Shown piece after piece: positions 31,147 through 44,200 of a stretch of DNA of 64,000 nucleotides. The notes below the pieces were generated by a model. The model saw only the letters and a program-made list of their open reading frames with translations. It was not told the origin of the DNA and did not search any database. Source of the stretch: Callipepla californica brunnescens (lineage: Eukaryota; Chordata; Aves; Galliformes; Odontophoridae); the NCBI GenBank assembly GCA_023055505.1, contig JALIRH010000010.1, positions 2,233,501 to 2,297,500 of the forward strand. The letters are read 5' to 3'. A program made the translations under genes and the position numbers. Position 1 is the stretch's first letter. Each line of letters begins with the position of its first letter.

Positions 31147-32655
31147 AAATCGTACTGAGCTCAGCGATTCAGCTTACGTGCCGCTCCTTCTAGTTCGCCC
31201 GTGAAACAACGTGAAGCTCGCCGCCCCCGGCCGGGGCAGGAGCGCAGTGCTGCTCGCGTTCAGCTCATCGCTGAACATCACGGGCTGCGGGGCCCGCGCA
31301 CCGGCAGCGGGGTACCGGAAAAATAAATAGCACCACCTGCACCAAAGTCCCTGAGCTTTTACGCTCCGTTTACTCCAGCGTACTCAGTTCATCAAACGTC
31401 TTCACCTTTCAGAATCTGTAAAGGATTATCTGGATCCTTCGTTAGCTGGGCAGCTAATGAAACACAACTCTGAGCCCCACACATGAGCTTCTGACACGGC
31501 ACCAAAGCGAGAGCTGTTCACACATCACAGGGTTCCACTTCAAAGCTCAGAGCTGCGTGCAAACTCCTACCAGCAAACACGGGAGGAATAGTAAAGAAGG
31601 TGAAATAACAACAAAAATGCTGAAAATGCGTATGATTGGAAAAAAAAATACAACGAACTCAAGGTTCACCTCCTTGGAGATAATAACTGACAATTCCAAT
31701 GAAACCCAAGCTTCTTTCTAAAAGGGTGCTGGGGCAGGGAGGTCCCACCACAGCGTGTCATGCACTGTTCCTCCTGAACCAGCAGCTCTGCATGCTGTCA
31801 TTCTGTAAGCAGGACTGCAGGGCCCGTGCACACTAACCCAGCCTCGCTGTCTTAGGATCGCTTCTGTCAGACTGCATGCAGCCCACACAGCAGCTCAGGG
31901 ACTCCGGACCGCTTGGTCCCGCTCCACCTTCCATTCCAGGAGGACACACATTACACGTGATTTCAAAAACAGTTATCATAGCAAGGCTTTTCTCTGAATG
32001 GATGAATAAAGACATACAGCAGCCAGCAACAGCCTCAAATCAGTCCAAAATCCCACTGCAACACTATGAAGCTGGCATACGCTTTCTGTTTGCATAACTG
32101 GGTTACCAGCTGGTATTTCTTCCCCCTTTCCTTGTGTGTACTCTTCTCCAGTCTGTCATCTGAAGATGGATTTAGAGATGCCCTGCAGCTGGCCCCTCAG
32201 TTTCTGGACACGAAAACCCTGCTCTCCAAGTGATATCTCTGTATGTCTCACGCACCTGATCTGTGGCAATGAACCATTCCTACAGCTGCCTTCAGCATCT
32301 CAAAGACTACATCCTAAGCCTGCTACTCCACAGAAAGGCAAAGTACTTTGGTTTTGCTCTGCTTAGCACCAAGTTATAGTTCTACCTGGGGACTGGTGAA
32401 AATAAATCTGTTTTTCACAGTAGTTCTGATCAGCTGCAGAAAGTATTATTAGAGTCATTTGAAGGCTTCCACGACAGAGAACACATACGGAAACATTTTT
32501 ACCATGTTTACCCTTCTGAATTGTTTAAAACAAATCATACAATCCTTAATGAACGTGCACTAAGAGATTGTATTAGATATCTCGTTCATCAGGTAATCAG
32601 TACCATTAGGAATACTGCAGCTGTTTTCTGTGGCAGTACTATGAAAATCTGATGC

Positions 32656-35600
32656 TTACACATTATAGACACAGACGCAGCCATGCGAACGCATGGCGCT
32701 GGGAAGGTTACCTACTGCTTCCCACGTGTTCAGCTCAGGGTTGTATTTCTCAATACTCTGCAGATACGTTCCTTTGGAATAGGAATATCCTCCTGTCACA
32801 TAGATGCACCCGTTCATCACCACCGCTCCGCACTCCATTCTTCGTTCCAACATGTGAGCCATCTGCTTCCACTTGTCCTGCTCTGGGTCATAGCAGTCTG
32901 TGATCGTGGTCTGTCCGCCCACAAAATAGATCTTGTTTTGTAATGTGATTGAACATAGTCCATATTCTTCAGGAAGAAAGAAACACAGTTCATTAACTCA
33001 GCATTATAACTTTAACTTAAACTGCAGCAACATGACAAAGATGGGGCACACAAAGGTCAGCTGAAGCTCTTTCACTGAGCTGAGGAGACACCTCAGGAAT
33101 TTCTGCTACCCATGGCCAGAGCAAGCCCAAGGTGTTACAGAGTACACACAGGAAAGCACCAGTATGCAGTGATAATCTCTTTAGAAGCTTACCGTTACCA
33201 AATGAAGGAAGTCGAGAAAACTCTTTTTTAAAAAAAAAAAAGTGTATGAAAGATCTTTGTCAAATGACCACGAACAGACAGATATAATGGAAACTCAGCT
33301 TGCTAGCATTCTTAATAAAGCTCAGCCACTCCTTAGCCAAATATTTATGGAGTGATTTTCATACAGCATATGCTTGAGGAGGGCATTCCCTTCTCAGAGC
33401 CTGGTAGATGGTCAAACACCCACTCTGGACCTCACTGCCCTACCAGATTTCTTCCTTTTAGTAGGAAGGCATCAGAAACTCTCAAGGAGGTTTAAAGGCG
33501 CCCAGTTTGGAACAAAGACATCATATTACAGAGCTTGTTGCTTACCTGGATGTGGACTTGTGGTGACAATGCTCCACTCATTGCTACCCGAATGGTACCT
33601 CTGGATCTTATCGTAAGTGCAGCTTCCCCTGTAGCCGTAGTGACCGCCGGTTACGTAGATGACTTCGTGCAGGACACAGGCGGTGGCATTCCCAACACCT
33701 GCACAACACAACAATCACAGCACGCCTACAGACTACACACAGCACCCAATGGCACTTCTGTCAATAACCCCAAATGCAATGGCTTGTTATTTAGTATTTT
33801 AGGATGAAATTCTGCTTGCAAGAATTTAAACGAATGCAAAACTAAATAAACTGTCAAGACACCTTATTTTCACAGGATAAGTCATAAGCAATTAAGTAAA
33901 AATGCAGTAACTGACACATACTGCATGTAACAGCCACAAAAAAGATTGACATAGTATTTATGCAGTTATCAAGGGCACAGTAACACAGGCTTTGGAACAG
34001 GGAATTACTTCCACTACGTTTAACTGATTTTTAAGTGTCACATATATGGCAAGGTCAAAGTCAACGGGAGCTGAGATTACTCAGTGTCTCAGGGCATTTT
34101 TCCTGATATTTTTAGTCTTTCTCATATTATTAGCAATGCTATTATACAAAGAAGGAATGTAGCTGTGATAGCTCTGTCTCCGTGAGAACAAAACAAAAAT
34201 AAAACAACCATCTGCAAGATAACATGGACAAAAACTAGCAGGTTGGTGTGTCTTTAAGCCTCTAAAAAGTTTCATACAGAAAATGGGCTGAAATATCTGC
34301 TTGCAGTGTAAGTTTTAGATTTTTAAATCAAAAATGAATAATAGTAGTGTTTGTAGAAAATACATGAACATTGAAGAAACAGTAGCGTGAGCACATCTTT
34401 CTCTCCTGATGAATACCTCAAAATCTCTGAAAAAAATGACACTGCAACAACTTACCATAAAACCTTTAAAAACATTCTATAACTAGTAGCAAGTAGTTAA
34501 TATATTAAGTTGTAAAAATCCATGATGAGACGTACGATTGTTTATAAGTTTTATAACAAAATAATATCCTTTAGTTGTTATTCTCCAAGCTCATGTATTT
34601 TCAGTGGGTCACTATTTTGGCTGCTTAAAATAGATATTTGTGCTTTTCATTATTTTCACTACAAAGATTAACTAAGGATCCTGAACAGATTATACACTGT
34701 AAGATGAGAAAGCTGCATGCACGATGCCTTAAATGAAGACACACATAAATAAACCGTGCAGAAAACAATCAGGCCTTATACTGAAGTAGCACAGTCAGTT
34801 TACTGGAGCTCACTTTTTGAGGACCTGCTGAATAGACTCTTATCCCAGGTAGGTTTCTAACTTCTTTCCAATTCAGACAGAAATTTATCTCCTGAAGGAG
34901 GACATTCTTAGATGAGACTGCTATTGCCCTACGGCACAGCCTGGTGCAGCCATTGGGTGTTTGCAGCAGTTTAACCACACAGACCTGAACCAAAGCCCCC
35001 CAACATCAACAGTACAATCTCTCTGAACTTGACTAGGACTTAGATCTTGCCCTGTGTCTGTGGCATGTCTCAGTTGCAAACACGAGAGGACTGACAGTGA
35101 GGCTCACTCCACACAAGAGCTTACGTACCTTTGATCATGTTTGCAATAGGAATCCATTTCTTTTTCAAAGGATCATAGAACTCGGCTTCTTGCACCGGAG
35201 CTCCCTTCCGGTAGCCACCCAGTGCATAGATGCAGCCACTCAGGGACACTGCACAGTGGTAGTATCTCGCATCGAGCATGGGGCAGCCCTCTGCCCACTC
35301 ATCCCGCTCACTGTTATATATCCACACAGTATCCAGGGCTTCGATGCTCTCCGTTCTGTAGCCTCCTGTCACATATATGTCTGGCCCCAAGCTTGTGACC
35401 CCATAGCTCTCTCGGGTGTGATCTGGCATTTCTGCTCCCTGGAGCCACGTGTTAGTTAAAGGATCCCAAACGTGCACTTCTGATAAGGGATGCCAATAAT
35501 ATCCTCCAACCACATACATGGTGGCTGTTTGTCTTTTGGAAAGGCCTTTGGGACTGGGGTTCAGGACACTGTACACAAGGGACCTTATCTTATTTTCATT

Positions 35601-36341
35601 AAGCCGGCATTTTTTTTGGAGGCTTAAAGCTGATCTCAAATACACATTATCTAGGTCTAGTCTGATGCAGCTCAGGAGTTCATATATGTCTTCAATTCTT
35701 TCCTCCACATTGTGTGCAACCCACCTAACAACAGCTCCGACAGCTGCCTCTTCTTTCCAGACATTGAGGTTCTCTCTGGAGAGGATGAAAGCCAGCTTCT
35801 CCTTGCTAACATCCAGGAACTCCTCTTGCTTCCACACATCTTCGAACTGCCACAGCAACATCCTCCGGGACTCCTTTTCCAGTTCCAGGCAATTGTGGTG
35901 CTCAGCAAAGGCATGCATCCCAAGGCAGTTGTCAGCATCCAGGTGCCTGACCAGAAATTGCTCGCAGGCTCTCTTGACAGAGACAAACTGGAGGAGATCA
36001 GCTGCCTGCAGCAGGCTTTGCACGTTTCTCTTTGTTATTTGGATCTGGGAGGTGTACGCATAATTCACCAGGGCTTCCAGCACGGCGTGGCTGAGCTCAG
36101 GAAGCCTGATGTGGTTTTTAGATTTCTCTTTCATATCAGCTGTGAACATGGCTTTGAAATAACTGCTGCAAGCCGCCAGGACGGCTCTGTGGCAACGCAG
36201 CAGGACCCCAGAGGCGGCCTGAAGCGCTATGTCGGTGAACAGCCCGTCTAGGTAGAACGTCCGGAACGCGTTCATTAGGCACACAGGGTGCGATGAGTCG
36301 CGGTAGGCGAACGTGTAGTCCTCCTGCCCAGGCAGGGCCAT
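32656..36341 (-). CDS. KLHL23: KLHL23, BTB-BACK-kelch protein
   Basis: Three coding exons on the minus strand: 36341-35129, 33698-33546, 32966-32656 (TAA at 32658-32656). They join in phase to 558 residues, the same length as human KLHL23. The BTB domain covers about residues 24-130 (LFTDIALQ, CHRAVLAACSSYFKAMF), BACK about 135-235, and six kelch blades fill the C-terminal half. The blades are marked by VGGYYW, VTGGYRT, ALGGYRKG, VTGGHYGYRG, VGGQTTI and VTGGYSYSKG. Family members of this build usually serve as substrate adaptors for Cullin-3 ubiquitin ligases. For KLHL23 itself the substrate is not shown by the sequence. Start choice: the ATG at 36341 has purine at -3 and G at +4. Upstream in-frame codons GTG GTG ACG are not needed. 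Confidence 0.97.
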
Positions 36342-36540
36342 CGTCACCACCGCACAAAGCCACCCGCAGCCCTGCTACTCACCCGGTGGGGGCCCCTCCG
36401 CAGGGTCAGCAGCCCCCGGCTGCAGGGCGGGGAGACGCCAGCCTGAGCCGCTGCTGCCGCTGCCCCGCAGCTCCCCAGCCCCCAAGGGAGGGGGGGAAGG
36501 CTTATGGCAGCTATGACATACGGCCCCGCGGCTGTCAGCC
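36342..36540 (-). promoter_or_regulatory. GC-rich KLHL23 5' region
   Basis: CpG-containing, GC-rich sequence directly upstream of the KLHL23 start codon. It most likely holds the 5'UTR and promoter. A minus-strand GTGAGT at about 36382-36377 could be a donor for an alternative 5' exon, as expected if read-through from PHOSPHO2 occurs as in human. No transcription start can be fixed from sequence alone. Confidence 0.45.
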
Positions 36541-39500
36541 CTATTAGGGACAGATGCTCGGGGAGCGTCACCAAGCCGGTGGCACACGGCCACACAACAA
36601 AGCCAGAGTGCCTCTGACAGCCTGTGAGGAGCGATGTGGAGAAGGGGTCCCCCAAGGAGGAGATCAAGAGGGGGAGGGCTGAGCCCTACTCAGATACCTG
36701 AGCGTTCACAGGGCATAAATGACAGCACAAACCACGCTGGCTAATGCACTGTCAAGACTGTGCTGACTCCAACTCACAGGCAAATTGCCCAGGAAGAAGT
36801 TTATACGGCTATTACTGCTTCTGAAAATGAGGTTCACAGTTTCTCTTCTCTGCAGGCACATTTCCTAGAGATGCAGTAACTGAAGCACAGTGGGCTTGAA
36901 GCGGCTGTGCTCCCCCCCAGCAGGATTCAGACCTTTGGACCTACAGCCAGGCTCTGCCTGCCCTGCCAGCACCTGCCTGGGCTGAAAGCGCTGTCCAGGG
37001 CTCCTTCACCAAAAGGAGGCAGGCAGTTGTTGGATTTAGCTAAGCGCTGCACAGCCTAAAAGGAGAAATTACAAGAGCTCCTGCTCTGCACAGATTAAAA
37101 AGCTTTTTTCCTTTTTATTACTGGTGATACTTCCTCCCTAGTTCCCACTGAAGCAAGAATTAAAGAAGGAATCTGAGTGGGAAGGTGTACACAGACATCC
37201 CACTCCATCCCCCCTCACACACACTGTGCAACAGGACTCACGCTTTCCATTGGCCTTTATGTAACAGCACAAGATGATCCAAAAATACCTAACAAATTCT
37301 TCACATATCTTTGCCTTCATTTTTTTCCAGCCACTTTCAATGCATTGTCAGCCCTAAAAATCAGAGTTACATGGAGCAGCACAGCCCAGAAATTACAGCA
37401 GCCCATCTGCTCTCACCAGCAGCTCTCCCACAGTTACATTGCTCACTCCCCTTCCTTCTCTGGAGCATTCCCATGTAGGGCCCTGACTCTGTTTATACAT
37501 CCCCATGCCAACAGCTTTGTTTTGCTGCTGTTTTTCACTTTCCATTTCATCAGCTGCCTATGGATAAGCAGGAACTTCTCACAGCTCTCGGCCAACCTCC
37601 TGGCATATAAGGTCAGGGTATAGGATTACAGCTCAGTACTCCCCATACTAGCTGGTGTGTGCTAGCAGGCCTGTTACCATACAGAAAATTTCCATACACA
37701 TAAGAGCCTCCCATTACACACAGTTTAACATCAAAGCCCCTGCACTTCCCCAGAAGCATGACACCTCCCTCCCAGAGAGCATGTTGTTTTAAACACTCAG
37801 CAGTCAGGTCAGCAACAATCAACAGCAAATCAGCACCCCTTCAAGGACCTGCTCCACCCTCTCCTTGCCTCTTTTGGCTGCTACCAGCTGATGCTGACTT
37901 CACAATCTGGAGATACTCATCTCTTCTCCTTTATGCTCAAAAGTGGAAAAGTTTGGTAACCGTGGTGCTTCAGAAAAGTGATCACTTCTCTCTTAGGATA
38001 GGAGCAGGGAGGGCAGAGGGGGAAGGCCTCAATTGCTTAATGGCTTACCTACCAGAATGAAGAAGTTCTTTCTGTCCCCAGCATGCACTTTGCCCAGAAA
38101 ATAGCATCAGCTCTATAACCTACTTGAAGTGATTGGATCATAATTGCAAATCTTTTCAATTAGTTGTTTCATCTGTTCTCATCTCCTGCTTCTCTGCTCT
38201 TAAAAGCATCCAGAAAAATCCATTTCAGTGTGAAGATGAATTTCTTGCTCAAGGAATCAGCAACAAAGAAAACTACAACATGAGGTTCCAAAGGCTCAAA
38301 GAATAACCAGATGTAAGTGGAAGTAAAAAATGAGTAACTACTTATATACCAGGTGGTTTGGTTTGCCTTCATTATTTTCTAATAAGCAGCAGGTGAGATC
38401 TGGGGACGAGCTGAACGCAAGCTGCTTTACAACCAAGTTATGGAAAGCACAGTGTCTGCAACCTTAGCAGCAAATCAGCTAACATAAACAGCTTGAGACC
38501 CTTCAGTTAGTCAGACACTGTCTCAGGGCCCGTGCACAAGACAACAGGGTAAACTATCCAGCACAAACATCTCAGACAGGTATCAGCATTACAGCTATGC
38601 TCACGAGAACTCATGTGCATCATCTGGGATACCAAACAAACTTCTGTAATCAATAAAAACAGATGAAGTGCTAAACACCAGATTACTTGCAAGGCAGTAC
38701 TTGAAGAAAATCTTCATTTATAGATTATTGGCCTCAAAACAGGGAAGACCACTCCTAAAAGCTTCAACTTAGAAAAAGAGAGTAGTAACAACATTAAATA
38801 TCAGTAAGAAAATGAAAACAATGCCCAAAGACAACAAAGAAGATAGCTACAGCAAATGCAGGCTGCTGAGCCATGTCTCTGACATTTAAAGCCAAATTGC
38901 TGCAGAAGTTAGTAGCTGAGAATTCCACCTAAAGCATTTAAGGCTAAAACAGACAACAACAGTTCAATAGCAGACTATAGCACAGTGTATGACCTGTGGG
39001 GAGACTGTAAGATAGAAAACATTTGTCATGAAAACACTTCATTCAACTTTAATGAGACTGAAGTATCTCTGTGTGTGTAGTTTAAGTCTTATGGTTCCTC
39101 TCAGCATGAGTAAGACCACATGTGTGGTCTTCACATGAATCTATGAATCTATGAATCTATGAATCTACATGCTCACAAATCATTCCTCACTTACTCACAG
39201 GCAAATTTTGTTACAAAGTTAAAGTGGACACAGGTGTTCCCTTTCAACGTGCAGAAGAGGATTACACCGGGCACACAGACAAGAGAGAATTGGTGAAACT
39301 GGTATAAGGATGCATAGGGATACATACACCATCCTGTGGGCAGCAGAAATCCTGCGAGACAAAAGCAGCAGGCTGAGTACCACCTGCCAACGCAGGCTCT
39401 GTGCAGAGCAGCAGCAGTGCAGAATGGCAACACCCCTCCTGTGCTTCAGGAGAAAACAGACAAAATGAATGGTGTTCCGCAGAGTGACACCTGTACTTGC

Positions 39501-39589
39501 GTTCAGTCACTCCAGGCCCTTACAAGAATGGAACACGTTACAGAATACCTTACACAAATCAGGTGTTGCTCTTCTCAGTGACTGTAACT
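36541..39589. other. Intergenic KLHL23-PHOSPHO2
   Basis: Apart from a short octamer repeat at 39137-39168, this 3 kb interval shows no exon, RNA gene or recognisable transposon. Open frames are short and without family features. Confidence 0.6.
39137..39168. repeat. Octamer tandem repeat (GAATCTAT)x4
   Basis: Four head-to-tail copies of an 8-base unit. The unit in the phase CTATGAAT differs by one base from the CR1 tail octamer CTATGATT, so it may be an expanded CR1 tail, but no CR1 body is visible beside it. Confidence 0.8.
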
Positions 39590-39595
39590 TTTATT
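39590..39595 (-). terminator. Candidate PHOSPHO2 polyadenylation signal
   Basis: AATAAA on the minus strand (TTTATT on plus), about 550 bases beyond the PHOSPHO2 stop. The AT-rich interval between would be its 3'UTR. Confidence 0.5.
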
Positions 39596-40144
39596 TTCTT
39601 TAATATAAACTATTAAAAAGGAATTTAGTTTCGTAAAATATTCAGTATATTAAAAATATAAATGCATCTTCAAATCAAACAGGATTAGAGACATACCAAA
39701 TCATATACAAACTAAACATTTATCCCAAATAAAAAAAAGTATTCTAAGCCAGAAATTCCAGAATCACATTCTTGGCAATTAAAGCATATAAATTCTTTAT
39801 AAATAATTATTCTTTTGTGCACCAATCTTACTCCTTCCCCATAGCACATGGAACATCACTTTGGTAGTTGGTAAAGGCTTGGGATGGAGAGGAAGACAAA
39901 GGGGAACGGTGATTCCTCAAACAAACCACCCTCACTTTCTCCACAAATGCTGAAACGCGTACTATGCCTAAAAGCCATCTGAACATCACTTTCCCATTAC
40001 GGACAAAACTGAAAATACAGTTTTATATTACATTTAAACAACAGAGGTTCAGCTAATATCCCAGTTCTACAATGTTGTGTTTCTATGCGCATTCAGCATT
40101 TCTCACCCAGGAAGAAAAACAGATATACGCTTCCTTTCATCACT

Positions 40145-40873
40145 TCAATTTTCTTTTAGAAGCCGCTTCAGATAAGACATAATTTCAACAGCAGATGACC
40201 AAACCAGAACAGAACACTCTACAGGACAGAAATCTCGAGAGAGCTGGGAAATCTTTTTCTCTAGGGTATACCCATGCCTGGGCATAGCAACATCACCCTT
40301 CTTCAGAAACATCACGGGGCACAAGTCATTCCCACCATCACCTATATATACAATCTGAGTATAAGTCACTCCTCTCTCCAGCTGTTTCTCTAGAAACTCT
40401 TTCAAAACTTTCCTTTTGCAAAGGTTTTTAGGGCATTTTGGACAACGGTGAGCATGAAAGTTCCGCACAGTCAGATAGCCAGTACTGCTGAACGCTGCGG
40501 GGTTTGTAAACACCCCATCAAACACCTCGTGGAAGTCAGCAGCTTTTAAAATCCAGTCAATAAACACTGTATTAGAATCTGAAACAATGATGCAGTCAAA
40601 AAACTCTTTGTTCTTGCCAATAAACCCCAGGAGATCGACCATGCCTGCGGTGAAGGGAATCGCTGTCATGGTTCTCTTCATGTCGTCTTCTTGGACGCCA
40701 CTGTCCCCCAGGTAGACAAAGACTCTGCCCATGTATTCCGTCCAACGTCCCGGCCGGCAGGAGCTCCGTAGCCCATTAGGAAGCTTTTGGTCAGGAGCAC
40801 ACCTCACAATCCAGGTGTCGCTATTTTCATCTACGATGGTATGGTCAAAATCAAACACCAGCAGAAATTTCAT
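40145..40873 (-). CDS. PHOSPHO2: PHOSPHO2, HAD-family phosphatase (pyridoxal phosphate phosphatase)
   Basis: One uninterrupted coding exon of 242 codons, as expected for this gene (human 241). HAD motif I is DFDHT with the nucleophile D8 and acid/base D10. Motif II is SDSN at 98-101, and the metal-binding motif is GDGGND at 178-183. A Cys cluster RCPKCPKNLC at 143-152 is typical of the PHOSPHO1/2 group. The protein is a cytosolic Mg-dependent phosphatase, with pyridoxal 5'-phosphate reported as substrate for PHOSPHO2 and phosphoethanolamine/phosphocholine for its relative PHOSPHO1. A CAG splice acceptor lies two bases before the ATG, so the 5'UTR is probably spliced to an exon in the CpG island shared with CFAP210. 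No odd residues or breaks were seen. Confidence 0.97.
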   Translation of the reverse strand: MKFLLVFDFDHTIVDENSDTWIVRCAPDQKLPNGLRSSCRPGRWTEYMGRVFVYLGDSGVQEDDMKRTMTAIPFTAGMVDLLGFIGKNKEFFDCIIVSDSNTVFIDWILKAADFHEVFDGVFTNPAAFSSTGYLTVRNFHAHRCPKCPKNLCKRKVLKEFLEKQLERGVTYTQIVYIGDGGNDLCPVMFLKKGDVAMPRHGYTLEKKISQLSRDFCPVECSVLVWSSAVEIMSYLKRLLKEN

Positions 40874-41240
40874 ATCTGTCCGTAAACGGTTTCCGAAACG
40901 AACGGGCAGAGAACAAAACCTTTACATGAATGAAACCAAGCTGTTACCCCAGCAGCGCACACCCCGCGGCCGCCGCCGAGCCCGGGCCAGACGCGCCACT
41001 TCCGGCTCGCGCCGTCCGCCTCCGGTCCGCGCCGTCACGTGGTGCCGGCGGGTTGCCCGGCAACGTGGAGTACACACCGCCCGCCATGGCGGCGAGCTCC
41101 GGGACGCCGCGCTGCAGGCGGCGGCTGGCGAGTGAGTGGGGCCCGTACGAGTGCACGGGACGAGGCGCAGCCGCACCGTGCGTTAAAGACTGAGCACAGG
41201 TGCTCCGCCCGAGCTCCTGGCCCTGAGGGGGGCGGGAGAG
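40874..41240. promoter_or_regulatory. Bidirectional PHOSPHO2/CFAP210 promoter, CpG island
   Basis: Start codons of PHOSPHO2 (40873, minus) and CFAP210 (41086, plus) are separated by only 212 bases of mostly CpG-rich sequence. It contains an E-box CACGTG at about 41036-41041 and an RFX X-box at 41052-41064. Both transcripts must start within or next to this interval. Confidence 0.75.
41052..41064. promoter_or_regulatory. RFX X-box (ciliary gene promoter element)
   Basis: GTTGCC-C-GGCAAC is a perfect match to the X-box consensus GTNRCC(N0-3)RGYAAC with a one-base spacer. It sits 22 bases before the CFAP210 start codon. X-boxes bind RFX factors and drive ciliary genes, which fits the axonemal role of CFAP210. 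Confidence 0.75.
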
Positions 41241-44200
41241 CGACTGTTAGGAGCACCTGCTGTTGGTGCCGACACAGGTTTGAATCCGGGATCGTCTGAC
41301 TCTAAATAACATTAGTACTTTTTTCCCCTCTACATAGCATCGCGCAGATTTGAAGAAAGTAACATGCTACATGGATGCTTTCTTCCAAATGATGTAGATC
41401 TCCGTCAGGTAATTGTACTGCCAAGAGCAGAGTGGGAAAGGATGCAGGACAGCCTGGGCAGCACGAGCAGAGAGGCAGCACGCATCCTCGCTGAGAGGAA
41501 AGAACAGGAAGAAATGCACTTACGCTCCAAGGCGGCTGTCAAAGACTGGGCAAACACCATCATGGTAAGCACAGGGTGCGTTTCAAAACTAGCTGATTCG
41601 TTTCCATGTATGCAAAAAGGGAAGAGCCGAGCTGGGTGGTGTGACCAACATGCCCAAGGGATGGGATGGCATCCAGAGAGACCTAGACAGGCTCGAGCTA
41701 AGGTTCAACAAATCCAAGAGCAGGGTCTCACACCAGGGTTGTGGCAACCCCCACTAACAATACAAGCAGTGGGATGGAAGGGTAGAGCACAGCTCTGCCA
41801 GAAAGGACTTGGGGGTACTGGTGGACGGCAAGCAGCGCATGAGCCAGCAGTGTGCCCTCACAGCACACAAAGCCAACCACATCCTGGGCTGCATCAAGAG
41901 AAGCGTGTCCAGCAGGGTGAGGAAGGTGATCCTGCCCCTCTGCTCTGTGCAACACGATTCTAAAACACCATAGTATTTCCAGGTGTAATCCCTCCGATTA
42001 ACATTTGCTTTTAAACATGTATTTTAACTAAGCTTCACTTAAATAGTTTAACTGCCAAAGCGAAAATGCAAAACAAAAAAAAACAAACAAGAAGTCACGG
42101 AGTATACTATCTTCAGAATGGTACACACATTTTTAATCTACGATTTTTAAATATGGTATAAAAGAAGGTGAATTTGTATCTGCATTGTAGGGCCAGGCAC
42201 AAAGGAAACTGAAAGCCAAAAAACTACGTGAAGAAAAGCAAGAGGAAGAAAGAAAGTTACTTGATTTGGAAGAAGCAGAATTCCAAGCAGCAAAACGGAA
42301 GGAGGCAATTGAGAAAGCAAAAACCTACCTATACAACCAGAATGAAAGAGTGAAAGGGTTGCATGTTTGTTGACAATTTATGATTTTTATATTCAAATCA
42401 CATTGAGTTCCTTTAAACACTCTGAACAAGAAAATTACTAAAATTATTCTCTTGCAGAGGGCACTTCTACTTGCTGAGGTCCTAAGGGAAAGGGATGCTC
42501 AAATTGAATTTAAAAAGTTTAAGTCAGGCGTTAACAAAAAGAAGGAAGAAGAAATGGAACGTAAATGTAAAGAAGCTATCCTCAGAGAGGAAGAAAAGGC
42601 ACATCAACGTTATATGAATCGACTGGCACTATGCAGAGATCAGCTGGAACAGTAAGTAACAGTAAAGTAGTGCTACTTTTGATTAATTAATTATTTAGAC
42701 TCTCTTCTCACAAATACACTCTCTAAGGTTTCCACAGAGAGTAAATAATCATTTGTCTCAGAAATGTGACATCGTAAAAAGAATAATCCAGACAAAAGAC
42801 CTTGCTCAAAAAGGAGAAGATGTCAGAGGCAGTGTGGTAAAGTTGCCACCAGTCTGCATATGAAATCACCTCCAGCAGGCAGCAGAAGGTTTTAATCGCA
42901 TCACTAATCCAATTCTCTTCCTGACAGTGTATTTTAAATTGATTTCCAGTTCCAGAAAGAGAAGAATTTAAACCAGACTGTTGCTTTGGCCATTATCAGC
43001 TGCCAGAGAATGCATTTAGAGAACTCGTCACTGCTACCTCCACTTTTGCTCAGCTTTTCCAGAGAACTTATGGGGGAGTCACCACTGCTATTTACAGGAC
43101 TGGTGGGCTGACAGAAGGAGTCAAGTTCCCTGATGCAGATAGCAGGTTTAAAGTCTGGTCTCAAATATTCCAGGTCCAATACATAAAGCCTGGAAGAACA
43201 CTGCTGGTGTAACCTGTTGCCTGTGTGTCCAGAAAGACAAGTGTAGGTGTGGTGGGACTTGCTGGGGAAATCCTGCTCACTGAAGTTGCTGCAGAGATAG
43301 GCCAAAATGCAATAGATACTGAGGTGCTCATGGGTTGTCCAGCTCAGTCTTGTTACTAGTCATCCACAGTCTGTCTGCACATACCACATAGATAATTTCT
43401 GGTCAGATTACTGAAGGGCTACCATTACAATCATGCTGGTTTTTATCTCTGACATTCTACCCACCTTCACTTCAATCTATCAGATGTTTTAGTGTTAAAG
43501 TTCCTTTAGACATGCAGAATACCCACCCGTTCATTACTTTATATGGTCCCTAACCCATTAATTCCACTCCTCTTTTTTTTGTTTCAGAATAAAGGAGCGC
43601 AAGCATCAAGCAGATCTTGCCAAGCTAGAAGACAAAAGAGAAGGAGAAGAAATACAAAGATTGAGCCAATTGTACCAACTGGAACTTCTGAGAAAAATGG
43701 AAAAGGAATGGGAGGAAAAAGTTGAACGCCAGAGGCTGTATCACGTAAGTAACAGGAAAGCAAGGAGTTCAAAATGCTCACTTTGTTTTGGCTGCCTGGA
43801 GTGAAACAGTAGTGTTAATTTAATATAGCTTACCGGGCCTGCTGGGAACAGGAGGTTTGCTGATAGCTTCAGTACGCCAGGTACCACGTACTTGCCCAGT
43901 TTTACACCCATTTTTCTCTGATAGGAAGAGGGAATAAACAGAGTCTGTGAACATGAAAATAATTGGAGGGGTTTGCACAGTCCCATTCCTCTCAGTGTCT
44001 CATTCTCCCATGTGTGTGGATGGAAGCAAGGAATAATGCTCCCTGCACTGCACACTAATGGGTTGGCAGAAGCAGCTCCGACCGGTGTCTGATGCTTGAT
44101 TTCCCCTTCCTTCTCTTCTCTACCACCTTCCCTTCATGCACGTTCAAACCAGATGAGGAAGTAATAAGAACCCCTTTCCTCTCCATTCTCTTTGCAAGAA

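Noticed and set aside
30544..31204. Long open frames on both strands in the SSB CpG island
   Set aside because: Low-complexity GC-driven frames without domains.
35518..36251. Plus-strand open frames of about 180 codons opposite KLHL23 exon 1
   Set aside because: Antisense shadows of a strongly coding exon.
41210..41300. tRNA-like T-arm string GGTTTGAATCC in CFAP210 intron 1
   Set aside because: No matching acceptor stem, D-arm or anticodon arm could be folded around it.
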